Translations under genes and position numbers: made by a program
From: Acutalibacter muris
Lineage (GTDB): Bacteria; Bacillota; Clostridia; Oscillospirales; Acutalibacteraceae
Length of the DNA stretch: 64,000 nt
Reading direction: 5' to 3'
Assembly: GCF_002201475.1 (NCBI RefSeq)
Contig: NZ_CP021422.1
Coordinates: 806,001-870,000, forward strand
The notes under the pieces: model-generated
Told to the model about the DNA's origin: nothing
Seen by the model: the letters and a program-made list of their open reading frames with translations, nothing else
Databases searched by the model: none
Shown: positions 24,504 to 31,375 of the stretch, one piece after another
Layout: each line of letters begins with the position of its first letter
Numbering within the stretch: position 1 is the stretch's first letter

Positions 24504-25193
24504 ATGGGGGCGGCAAGGGAGATATTGCTGGGGCTGTTGGAGGGGTTCAGAGGGGCCATGCCTGAGGTGGAGTTCCGGGAGGCCCTGAACGCGAAGGAGG
24601 GCTTTAGGCCGGCAGGGCGGGTTTTGGTCCTGGGGGCGGTCCAGAAGGAGAGCGAGCAGGGGGACCAGTGGAGCGCGAAGCTGGCCTTTACGGTATACGC
24701 GCCCAGGGGCCGCGGCCTTCAGGAGACCATCGACGGAATGGCTGGGCTTGCAAAGGGGAGCCAGCCGCTGCTGTCGGGGGTGGAGCGGGGCGCGGCGGCT
24801 CTGGACAGGGGCACCGGGGCCCTGGCGGCGGGGTGCGTGTTCAGCTTTTATAAGCCGGGAAGTTCGGGAGGTTCTGATGGGAAGAAGGTAAGGTACCCGG
24901 TGGAGATCAACGGCGGGGCTTATACCGTTACAGGCTGGAGGGTATCAGTGAGCGGGCCGGGCGGCAGCTTGACCGCCATAGGGGAGAGCGAGCCTTTCTA
25001 TTATAAAGGCGGCAGGGAGTTTACTATAGAGCTCCAGGGGCTTGACATGGAGGGCCCGGAGGGGCTTGGGGTGTTTACCCTGCGGCTGGGGGGACAAGGT
25101 GTTATGTATACGGATTGCAGGTGGAAAAGCCTCTCGGCGGGGGGCAATGGAACGCTCTCGGCCGGGGACAGGACAGCTGTGGAGGAGGTATAG
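24504..25193 (+). CDS. Phage tail terminator/tube-like protein (possible fusion)
   Basis: A 229-residue protein of unclear family. Residues about 1-105 (EILLGLLEGFRGAMPEVEF, then a beta-rich QWSAKLAFTVYAP) resemble tail-terminator/neck proteins. After a Gly/Ser linker near 120-125, the second half is beta-rich (NGGAYTVTGWRVSVSG, FYYKGGREFTIELQGLD, VMYTDCRWKSLSAG) and could be a tail-tube-like domain. If so, the two genes of a normal phage are fused here. The gene lies between the connector and a 25-residue ORF. Domain assignment is by pattern only. Confidence 0.45.
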   Translation: MGAAREILLGLLEGFRGAMPEVEFREALNAKEGFRPAGRVLVLGAVQKESEQGDQWSAKLAFTVYAPRGRGLQETIDGMAGLAKGSQPLLSGVERGAAALDRGTGALAAGCVFSFYKPGSSGGSDGKKVRYPVEINGGAYTVTGWRVSVSGPGGSLTAIGESEPFYYKGGREFTIELQGLDMEGPEGLGVFTLRLGGQGVMYTDCRWKSLSAGGNGTLSAGDRTAVEEV

Positions 25194-25195
25194 TT

Positions 25196-25273
25196 ATGGA
25201 GAGCCTGGAAAGGGCGGAGGAGCTGAGCAGAGAGATAGAGCGGGACAGCAGGCGGTATCCTGCCGGGCTTTAG
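25196..25273 (+). CDS. 25-residue peptide in the phage-like cluster
   Basis: A very short frame MESLERAEELSREIERDSRR followed by YPAGL and TAG. A GGAGG site is ten bases upstream, and the gene is spaced two bases after the previous stop and 12 before the next start. It is highly charged and predicted to be one helix. It occupies the position where tailed phages encode tail chaperone/tape-measure genes, but is far too small for these. Coding is supported by spacing and ribosome site only. Confidence 0.5.
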   Translation: MESLERAEELSREIERDSRRYPAGL

Positions 25274-25285
25274 GGGAGGGGTCAA

Positions 25286-25801
25286 ATGAACCTGATGGCT
25301 ATGAGCTTTAAGGGGAGGTGCTGGCGGGTGAACCCCACAGCCCTGAAGGTGGAGTATGCGGAGAACATAAGGGAGACGCTGCTGCCCTTTGTGGGCAGCA
25401 GGCTGACGGACCTGGGCCAAAAGAAGCGCAGGGCCTCAGGCGAGGGGTATTTTGTGGGCGGCGACTGCATGGAGCAGTGGCGGCGGCTGGAGGGGCTTTT
25501 TAGGGAGGGCGGCCCGGGGAGCTTATTGCTGCCGGGAATGGAGCCCATGAGGGCGGTGCTCTCTGAGCTGCGGCTGCTGGGAGAGGAGGGGGCGGGGCTG
25601 GTGAAGTACAGCTTCGTGTTTACCGAGACCTGGGCCGGGGAGAGCTATCGTGGCCAGGGGGTACACCGGGCCGCTCAGGGGGAGAGCCTTTGGGACTATG
25701 CCGGACGGTACGGTTGGGGCATGGAGGAGCTTAGGGCGGCCAACACCCATATCAGGGATATTGCCTGCCTTGAGCAAGGAGAGGAGGTGTACGCGCCGTG
25801 A
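25286..25801 (+). CDS. LysM-containing baseplate/tail protein (XkdP-like)
   Basis: A 171-residue protein. The N-terminal part (residues about 1-115) resembles the circularisation/XkdP-type tail domain, with GSRLTDLGQKKRRASGEGYF and LEGLFREGG. The C-terminal part (about 125-171) is one LysM domain (HRAAQGESLWDYAGRYG, then LRAANTHIRDI) that would bind peptidoglycan or another glycan. In PBSX, XkdP precedes the hub XkdQ exactly as here. GGGGAGGGG precedes the start. It overlaps the hub gene by four bases. Confidence 0.78.
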   Translation: MNLMAMSFKGRCWRVNPTALKVEYAENIRETLLPFVGSRLTDLGQKKRRASGEGYFVGGDCMEQWRRLEGLFREGGPGSLLLPGMEPMRAVLSELRLLGEEGAGLVKYSFVFTETWAGESYRGQGVHRAAQGESLWDYAGRYGWGMEELRAANTHIRDIACLEQGEEVYAP

Positions 25802-26709
25802 CCTATTGGGGCGTTTTGCAAAAGGGCGGGCAGATGCTGCTGGGGGACCCGGTGGAGGCGGTGCTCTCCTTTGACAGGGACGCGCCGGCGGACCAGCTTA
25901 AAGCGGTGTTCCCGGCGGACAGGATATGGGAGGACATCAGCGAGGTTTATATGTACGAGAGGGGAAAGGGCGTGTTCAGCGGGATAGTGGACGAGCAGAA
26001 TACCCGGCTTACCCAGGAGGGAATCTTTGTGGAGCTGGTATGTAGAAGCAGGGAGGCCCTGCTGCTGGACAGCGAGGCAGAGCCCGCGGCCATCAAGAGG
26101 CCGTCTTTGGAGAGCATACACAGGCGGCTGCTGGAGCCCTTGGGGTTTGCGAAGGCTGTTGGCAGTGACAGTATAATGCCGGGGGAGATGAGAGTGGAGA
26201 AGGGGGAGTCCTGCTGGCAGGTGCTGTCGTCCTTCTGCGGGGAGTATCTGGGCACGGAGCCCTATGTGGACTTTGAGGGCGTTATACACTGCGAGGGGAT
26301 AGAGGAGCGGCATATGAAGCTTGACAGCGTGATGAGCGCGGAGCTGTGCCGCCTGCCCTATAAGCGGCTGAGCGCGGTTTGGAAGCAGGGGTATGGGGGC
26401 GGGTATGATACCCAGTATAGGGACCCGGAGGCCCCTGTGGAGCGCAGGAGGTATATAAGCGCCCAGAACGGCGGCAACCCCAGGGAGATGCTGGAAAAGG
26501 CGAAGGAGGGCAGCGGTCTTTTGACGGTGGCGTGTGCGGGGAGCTTCTGGCCGTTGAGAGGGGCCAGGGCGGACGTGGACGTGCCGGGGCTGGGCAGGTT
26601 CAGGGGGTGCGCCGTGGAGAAGGGCACATATTACAGGGACAAAAACGGCGAGCGGACAAGGCTCACGCTGGAAACGGGGGACAGAGATGTGGCTGACCAG
26701 AAAGCTTAG
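25798..26709 (+). CDS. Baseplate hub protein (XkdQ/gpD-like)
   Basis: A 303-residue hub homologue starting at GTG inside the previous stop (GTGA). It contains the beta-rich N-terminal barrel (VEAVLSFDRDAPADQLKAVF), the central GEMRVEKGESCWQVLSSFCGEY motif typical of gpD/XkdQ proteins, and a C-terminal YYRDKNGERTRLTLE. Hubs sit at the centre of the baseplate and carry the spike. Its stop lies inside the next gene, indicating tight coupling. The family call rests on motif and gene order. Confidence 0.78.
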   Translation: MTYWGVLQKGGQMLLGDPVEAVLSFDRDAPADQLKAVFPADRIWEDISEVYMYERGKGVFSGIVDEQNTRLTQEGIFVELVCRSREALLLDSEAEPAAIKRPSLESIHRRLLEPLGFAKAVGSDSIMPGEMRVEKGESCWQVLSSFCGEYLGTEPYVDFEGVIHCEGIEERHMKLDSVMSAELCRLPYKRLSAVWKQGYGGGYDTQYRDPEAPVERRRYISAQNGGNPREMLEKAKEGSGLLTVACAGSFWPLRGARADVDVPGLGRFRGCAVEKGTYYRDKNGERTRLTLETGDRDVADQKA

Positions 26710-27010
26710 CGGGGAAAAGGCAGTCAGGCTGCACAGCGGGCAGGTGGAGGCCGGCGGACTCTCGGTGCAGGGGGAGAGACTTTATGAGGAGCCGGAGCAG
26801 CTTATGCCCTATGGGCTTATGAGCGTGGCGGAGGCCGGGCGGCAGGCGGTGATGCTGGAGGGGTACTGCGCCGGGGTAGCCGGGGCCCCGGACAGTGACA
26901 TACGGGCCGGGGAGGTCAGGCTGTACTCCGCCGGGGGCGCGGAGATATACCTTGAGAACAGCGGCCGGGTAATAATAAACGGTCAGGTCTTTGAGCCGAA
27001 GGAGGGTTAG
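26687..27010 (+). CDS. Small baseplate spike-like protein
   Basis: A 107-residue protein with a beta-rich C-terminal half (DIRAGEVRLYSAGGAEIYLEN and GRVIINGQVF) like the beta-helical tips of gpV/DUF2577-type spike proteins. It overlaps the hub gene by 23 bases. In PBSX the equivalent slot is XkdR. A spike of this size would suffice to cap the hub, but no metal-binding HxH tip motif is visible. Confidence 0.65.
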   Translation: MWLTRKLSGEKAVRLHSGQVEAGGLSVQGERLYEEPEQLMPYGLMSVAEAGRQAVMLEGYCAGVAGAPDSDIRAGEVRLYSAGGAEIYLENSGRVIINGQVFEPKEG

Positions 27011-27015
27011 GCGTT

Positions 27016-27348
27016 TTGGATACGATGGTGAAGGACGGCGGCTTCGTGCCCGGGGCGGGAGGGCTGCCAAAGGTGGTGGAGGGGCTTTCGGAGCTTTTGA
27101 ACTGCGTAAGGCTCAGTCTGTCTGTGAGGCAGGGGAGGTTCGCCTATGACAGGGATATGGGCAGCAGTCTGTATCTTCTGGACAGGCAGGAGGAGCACGC
27201 GGCGGACAGGGCGCTGGCCATGGCCAACGAGGCGCTGCTGTGGCTGCCGGGGGTCAGGGCGGAGGCGGTTGAGATAAACGACGGGGGGATGGTATTTACG
27301 GTGTCCACCCCCCTTGGAGAGGGGAGCGTTGAGCTTGGAGAGTTATAA
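27016..27348 (+). CDS. Baseplate wedge protein, gp25/XkdS-like
   Basis: A 110-residue protein with the gp25/W-like core: LLNCVRLSLSVRQGRFAYDRDMGSSL near residue 30 and EALLWLPGVRAEAVEI near 75. The TTG start follows GGAGGG; an ATG three codons later is an alternative. In contractile systems gp25 organises the wedge and contacts the sheath, which makes its presence without any sheath gene notable. It overlaps the gpJ-like gene. Confidence 0.8.
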   Translation: MDTMVKDGGFVPGAGGLPKVVEGLSELLNCVRLSLSVRQGRFAYDRDMGSSLYLLDRQEEHAADRALAMANEALLWLPGVRAEAVEINDGGMVFTVSTPLGEGSVELGEL

Positions 27349-28396
27349 GGAGATTTTGGAGCGCATGAGGGCCAAATATATTGAGGAGAGCGGCAATAAG
27401 CCCGAGGACGTGTCGGATATAGGCATACGTCTTAGAGTGATGGCCGGGGAGGTGTACAGGTTGCAGGCGCGGATGGACTGGCTCTGGAAACAGGCCTTCC
27501 CGGAAACCGCCGACGGGGCGCAGCTGGACCTGCACGGGGCGCAGAGGGGTCTTGTCCGGGGCGGGAGGGAGAAGGCGGAGGGGGTGCTGGAATTTTCGCG
27601 GTACGTGCCCATAAGCTTCGATTTGATGATACCCAAGGGGACGGTGTGCGCCTCCTCCGGGGAGGAGGCGGTGGAGTATGAGACCACGGAGGAGGCTGTG
27701 CTGGCGGCGGGGTCGGTGACGGTTTCGGTACCGGCCAGGGCTGTCACGGCGGGCAGCGCGGGGAACGCGGCGGCGGGATATATAAATACCCTTGTGTCTG
27801 AGGTCACGGGCATAAACTACGTGACAAATACCAAGGCCTTTTCAGGCGGCACGGACCCGGAGGGGGACGAGGACTATAGAGCCCGAATACTGGCGGGGAT
27901 AGGCAGGCTGGAGGGCTTTGGCAGCGCGGGATATTATGAGGGCATAGCCCTTGAGCAGGCCGGGGTCAGGTCGGCCCAGGCGGGGATATCCGCAGACAGC
28001 TCGGGGGTGACGGTGTATGTCTGGGGCGACGGTGCGGCGGTCCCGGAGGAGGCCATAGGTGAATTGCAGGAGAGGCTTGACAGCAGCCGTCCTCTGGGCG
28101 TGGCGGTGACGGTACAACAGGCCGCGACCAAAAAGGTGGTCGTGGGCGCGCAGCTTCAGATGCGGGAGGGGGCGGACTTTGCCGCCGCTTCTGCGGCCTT
28201 GCCCAATGTTATAAAGGCGTGGCTGAACCAAAGGTCGGTGGGGGAGAGCGTCTATATGGCGAAGATACAGCGCCTTATTATGGACACGGACCCCGGCGTG
28301 GCCCGGGTAGGGTTCATCAGCTCCTGCAAGGACCATGAGGGCGCGCTGGGCGTTGTGCCCATCGCAGGGATAGTCTCCCTCAAGGAGGTAGTGTGA
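27329..28396 (+). CDS. Baseplate J family wedge protein (XkdT-like)
   Basis: A 355-residue baseplate J protein. The N-terminus includes ERMRAKYIEESGNKPEDVSDIGIRL-type sequence, followed by AEVYRLQ-like helices, AAGYINTLVSEVTGINYVTN and the hallmark GGTDPEGDEDYRARIL near residue 170. The likely start is TTG after GAGGGGAG, overlapping the previous gene by 20 bases; a TTG 15 bases earlier is also in frame. gpJ forms the outer wedge with gp25. Its stop overlaps the start of the DUF2313 gene. Confidence 0.88.
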   Translation: MSLESYKEILERMRAKYIEESGNKPEDVSDIGIRLRVMAGEVYRLQARMDWLWKQAFPETADGAQLDLHGAQRGLVRGGREKAEGVLEFSRYVPISFDLMIPKGTVCASSGEEAVEYETTEEAVLAAGSVTVSVPARAVTAGSAGNAAAGYINTLVSEVTGINYVTNTKAFSGGTDPEGDEDYRARILAGIGRLEGFGSAGYYEGIALEQAGVRSAQAGISADSSGVTVYVWGDGAAVPEEAIGELQERLDSSRPLGVAVTVQQAATKKVVVGAQLQMREGADFAAASAALPNVIKAWLNQRSVGESVYMAKIQRLIMDTDPGVARVGFISSCKDHEGALGVVPIAGIVSLKEVV

Positions 28397-28857
28397 TGGA
28401 CTGTGTGGAGAATATGCGGGGAGTGCTGAACGCCGCCGGGGCCTATAAGCTCACCGGGGACAGCGCAATAGACCAGGAGCTGGAGGCCTACGGCGTGGGG
28501 CTGAAGGCCATAGAGGAGCAGGCACAGAGACTGGAGGACGACCTGTTCGCAGTTACCGCCGGAGAGGAGCGGCTGGGGGTTTGGGAGCGGCTGTACAGGC
28601 GGCAGCCCTCCTGGGCGGACCCCGATACCCGCAGGCGCGGCGTGGCGGCAGCCCTCTCCCGCCGGGGCGGGCCGGTGCTGCCTGGGGACATGGAGGGCAT
28701 ACTGGCCGCGGCGGGGATAAGGGGGACCGCACGGATCGAGGGCGGGAGGCTGCTTATCCATGCAGAAGAATATGTGGGGGTCACAGAAACAGAAGCGCAC
28801 AAAATATTGGGAAGGATGTTACCGCTGCATTTGGGGTGGGAGATAGAAAACACTTGA
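28396..28857 (+). CDS. DUF2313/XkdU-like tail protein
   Basis: A 153-residue protein of the YmfQ/XkdU type: an N-terminal helix region, ERLGVWERLYR near residue 58, RRRGVAAALSRRGGPVLPGDMEGILAAAG and a short beta C-terminus ending LHLGWEIEN. AAGGAGG is seven bases before the ATG. It is the last gene of the cluster; in PBSX the fibre genes would follow, but here none do. Its stop codon overlaps the -35 of the promoter for the secreted-protein gene, and its last 138 bases are repeated at 30036-30174. Confidence 0.78.
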   Translation: MDCVENMRGVLNAAGAYKLTGDSAIDQELEAYGVGLKAIEEQAQRLEDDLFAVTAGEERLGVWERLYRRQPSWADPDTRRRGVAAALSRRGGPVLPGDMEGILAAAGIRGTARIEGGRLLIHAEEYVGVTETEAHKILGRMLPLHLGWEIENT

Positions 28858-28882
28858 CAAAGCTAATATAGGGGCGTATATT
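28854..28882 (+). promoter_or_regulatory. Promoter of secreted-protein gene, copy 1
   Basis: TTGACA, a 17-base spacer and TATATT. The -35 overlaps the stop codon of the DUF2313 gene. The start codon is about 90 bases downstream, leaving an AT-rich leader with AAAATTGGTATGG and GTTTTCAATAGGGAACC conserved in copy 2. Confidence 0.82.
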
Positions 28883-28971
28883 ATATATAGGGTACTTATT
28901 GAAAATTGGTATGGCAGGGAAGTTTTCAATAGGGAACCAAATTAAAACCATGTTGAAAGGAAGGTGTTTTT

Positions 28972-29658
28972 ATGAAGAAGTATCTTATTGCGCTGGCAGC
29001 GGCACTAATGGTGTGTCTGCTGGGCATGACGGCTTCGGCGGCGGAAAGGTCAACGGATTCCGAAGACTATAAGGCCGCAGAGCGGGAGAAGGAGGTCATC
29101 TCCCAGGCGTGCGCGGAGGCCATGAGAGAGATGGACCCGGAGGAGCTGGACGTAAAAACCCGCATGGCGGTAATGACGGAGATCTATGAGGAGGCCGGGT
29201 GGACGGTCGCCCACGAGACCCCGGCGCCCGCGCGTTCTCTGGACATTGACCCCGAAATCCTGGAGCTGGCCTACTCTGACATTGATGAAGCCAACCCGGA
29301 GCAGAGAGAGAAGATCATCGATGCGCGCGAGGTGGTTATCAACCAGTATAGCTGGCAGAATGATATCGAGGCACCTGACTGTATTGGCTATATGGTAAAC
29401 CCATTTGATCGAGAGATCACTTTCTGTCCGCTCTACAGCGAGCTGTTCCCCGGCTGGGATCCGCCGAGACCGGTGCCGGTTGAGGAGGAGGCCGCAGAAC
29501 CAGTTGAGGAAGATGTCTCGGAGACAGCTGCCTTTGCTGCGAGTGATGTGGATTCCCGTATGTATTATGACGGAAATTATTACGTTCCAAAAGCCAGCGG
29601 CTCGGTGGTGGCCCCAATCTATGTACTGTTTCGATTTATAAGCCTATTAATAATTTAA
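28972..29658 (+). CDS. Secreted protein, copy 1 (C-terminus lost by frameshift)
   Basis: A 228-residue frame with a clear signal peptide ending GMTASA (residues 1-23). The mature part is acidic and helical, then contains the conserved block DIDPEILELAYSDID, ending near SELFPGWDPPR (about residue 165). It is homologous to the second copy at 30289. After VPKASGSVVAPIY (near 215) the frame drifts into FRFISLLII and stops, whereas the homologous continuation is in another frame. AAAGGAAGG precedes the ATG. No known family was recognised; Cys residues are few. Secretion is well supported; function unknown. Confidence 0.8.
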   Translation: MKKYLIALAAALMVCLLGMTASAAERSTDSEDYKAAEREKEVISQACAEAMREMDPEELDVKTRMAVMTEIYEEAGWTVAHETPAPARSLDIDPEILELAYSDIDEANPEQREKIIDAREVVINQYSWQNDIEAPDCIGYMVNPFDREITFCPLYSELFPGWDPPRPVPVEEEAAEPVEEDVSETAAFAASDVDSRMYYDGNYYVPKASGSVVAPIYVLFRFISLLII

Positions 29659-29888
29659 TTGAGACATGGGCTGATAGCACAAGCGTTGCCGGGTTGACTA
29701 GCATAAACGTTGGGTATAATGACGGTGTAACAGGCGAAAGATTGTGGACAATGACAAAGGTCCCGCTTAGGATAGCTGTTGCTTGTGAAGTTTATGCTAA
29801 TAGTTCACATACAAAAATTTCCACCTGCGTGAGCACCTATACAACACCAGGAACAGCTCATATGAAAGTCAGAAGAACACACCCATAA
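29623..29888 (+). pseudogene. Displaced C-terminal part of secreted protein copy 1
   Basis: In the frame shifted relative to the gene above, codons continue as TVSIYKPINNLIETWADS and end STYTTPGTAHMKVRRTHP. These align with the C-terminal region behind the stop codon in copy 2 (STYAQPGTAW near its end). Loss of about one base between 29615 and 29626 explains the break. No ribosome site of its own is visible. Confidence 0.7.
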
Positions 29889-29930
29889 AGTTAGCTATGT
29901 GAACTGAAAGAGTTCTATACCCCGCCATAC

Positions 29931-29969
29931 GCAGAAGCCCTCCGGCGCGAAGCCGGGGGGCTTTTCTGC
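29931..29969 (+). terminator. Terminator of copy 1
   Basis: GCAGAAGCCCTCCGGC pairs with GCCGGGGGGCTTTTCTGC around a short loop, giving a very long stem with TTTT inside. The same hairpin ends copy 2. Confidence 0.85.
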
Positions 29970-30035
29970 ATTATACCGGGGTGGGCGGGCATATATTTAT
30001 ACCATCCTATCACCTATCTGCAAGGAGTGTATATT

Positions 30036-30173
30036 AAGGGGGACCGCACGGATCGAGGGCGGGAGGCTGCTTATCCATGCAGAAGAATATGTGGGGGTCA
30101 CAGAAACAGAAGCGCACAAAATATTGGGAAGAATGTTACCGCTGCATTTGGGGTGGGAGATAGAAAACACTTG
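30036..30173 (+). pseudogene. Duplicated 3' fragment of the DUF2313 gene
   Basis: About 46 codons of the C-terminus of the DUF2313 tail gene, nearly identical to 28719-28857, without a start codon or upstream part. It marks the left boundary of the tandem duplication. Confidence 0.85.
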
Positions 30174-30199
30174 ACAAAGCTAACATAGGGGTGTATATT
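30171..30199 (+). promoter_or_regulatory. Promoter of secreted-protein gene, copy 2
   Basis: TTGACA, a 17-base spacer and TATATT, the same as copy 1 apart from two spacer changes (A-for-T and G-for-C type substitutions). Confidence 0.82.
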
Positions 30200-30288
30200 A
30201 TGTATAGGGTACTTATTGAAAATTGGTATGGCGGGGAAGTTTTCAATAAGGAACCAAATTAAAACCATGTTGAAAGGAAGGCGTTTCT

Positions 30289-30912
30289 ATGAAGAGGTAT
30301 ATTATTGCGCTGGCAGCGGCACTAATGGTGTGTCTGCTGGGCATGACGGCTTCGGCGCAAACAGCTGATGAAGCTACAACAGATGCGTCTGAAATTATTG
30401 CTGACGCTCTGCGTGAACCTATGAAAAATGGTGTGCTGAGTTCGGCAGAAGCTGAGCAGATAGCTAAGGAAGCCCTTGTGTCTGCCGGCTGGACTGTTGT
30501 GGAGGACATATCAGCTCAATCTGCTGAAAACGATATCGACCCGGAGGTTTTGGAACTGGCCTATATGGACATTGACAAAGCTGACTCAGAGTTGAAGGAG
30601 AAAATACTCGATGCCAGAAAGACAGTTATTTATAGCTATAGCTGGGTAAATGATGTTGATGTGCCCGGAGCAATAAGCTACTCAGCTGACCCTGATACGC
30701 GGGAAGTTTCTTTTGACCCTCTGTTCAGCGAGCTGTTTCCAGGATGGGACGTCCCGAGAAATCAGTGTGACCTTAGTGATGTACCTGTCTACACTGAAGA
30801 AAGCGAGAGCAACGATTTAGATTCGTTCACCTCTCTAATGGATGATTTGGTTAATGGCATGGGTTTGGCTCGTGCTAATTCTAATCCAGTAATTCATTCA
30901 GAGTATAAGTAA
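30289..30912 (+). CDS. Secreted protein, copy 2 (C-terminus cut by in-frame stop)
   Basis: A 207-residue frame whose signal peptide differs from copy 1 at only a few bases and ends GMTASA. From the next codon the two copies diverge sharply. The middle still aligns (DIDPEVLELAYMDID, then YSWVNDVDVPG and SELFPGWDVPR). The frame ends EYK-TAA at a position where copy 1 has a tyrosine codon, and homology continues in the same frame after the stop. Codon use is AT-richer than the neighbours. Function unknown. Confidence 0.8.
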   Translation: MKRYIIALAAALMVCLLGMTASAQTADEATTDASEIIADALREPMKNGVLSSAEAEQIAKEALVSAGWTVVEDISAQSAENDIDPEVLELAYMDIDKADSELKEKILDARKTVIYSYSWVNDVDVPGAISYSADPDTREVSFDPLFSELFPGWDVPRNQCDLSDVPVYTEESESNDLDSFTSLMDDLVNGMGLARANSNPVIHSEYK

Positions 30913-31230
30913 GTGCCTAAGGTAACTAGCAGTATAGCATCCAACTTTTATGGGTTTCCAGTCGAATTCGAGCATAGTAATCAGTTTCATCTATGGGCAG
31001 CAAAATTTGTTACAAGTGGTATGACCACAATAAATTTTGGATTAAGATCTGATACTGGAATAGAGTTAAATCATAAATTGAGGACAGGTGTGGGAAGTTC
31101 AAAGGGCGTTAGTTATATTCTTCCTATGGCATCCTACAATCTTCCTTATAATATGGTCTATGGCCGTGCAAGCACATATGCACAGCCGGGAACAGCTTGG
31201 TTGTTTATGGAAAGGAAAATTGATATTTAA
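30913..31230 (+). pseudogene. C-terminal part of secreted protein copy 2, behind the stop codon
   Basis: In frame with the upstream gene and beginning VPKVTSSIASNFYGF directly after TAA, 106 codons stay open. The end STYAQPGTAWLFMERK matches copy 1. No ribosome site precedes the GTG, so separate translation is unlikely. It reads as the third domain of the same protein cut off by a nonsense change (TAT/TAC to TAA). Confidence 0.7.
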
Positions 31231-31270
31231 CGTAACAATTAAAAGCTGCTAAACCCATTCCCTGCCATAC

Positions 31271-31308
31271 GCAGAAGCCCTCCGGCGCGAAGCCGGGGGC
31301 TTTTCTGC
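31271..31308 (+). terminator. Terminator of copy 2
   Basis: Same hairpin as at the end of copy 1, one G shorter in the 3' arm. It separates the secreted-protein gene from dacF. Confidence 0.85.
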
Positions 31309-31375
31309 ATTATACCGGGGTGGGCGGGCATATAATTATACCATCCTATCACCTATCTGCAAGGAGTGTATATTT

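Larger units (their letters stand above)
28719..30035 (+). repeat. Tandem duplication, copy 1
   Basis: A 1.3-kb unit containing the end of the DUF2313 gene, a promoter, a secreted-protein gene and a terminator. Left and right ends are near-identical to copy 2 at 30036-31374 (only scattered substitutions), while the interior coding region is strongly diverged. Confidence 0.9.
30036..31374 (+). repeat. Tandem duplication, copy 2
   Basis: The second unit starts with the same AAGGGGGACCGCAC found inside the DUF2313 gene and ends with the same GAGTGTATATT that precedes dacF. The offset to copy 1 is 1317 bases at the left end. No transposase or terminal inverted repeats are present. Confidence 0.9.

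Noticed and set aside
20941..28857. Normal inducible prophage
   Set aside because: No integrase, repressor, replication, terminase, lysis or attachment sites were found, and housekeeping genes follow directly.
28719..31374. Composite transposon or insertion sequence
   Set aside because: Repeats are direct, not inverted; no transposase frame, target duplication or terminal inverted repeat is present. A tandem duplication fits better.
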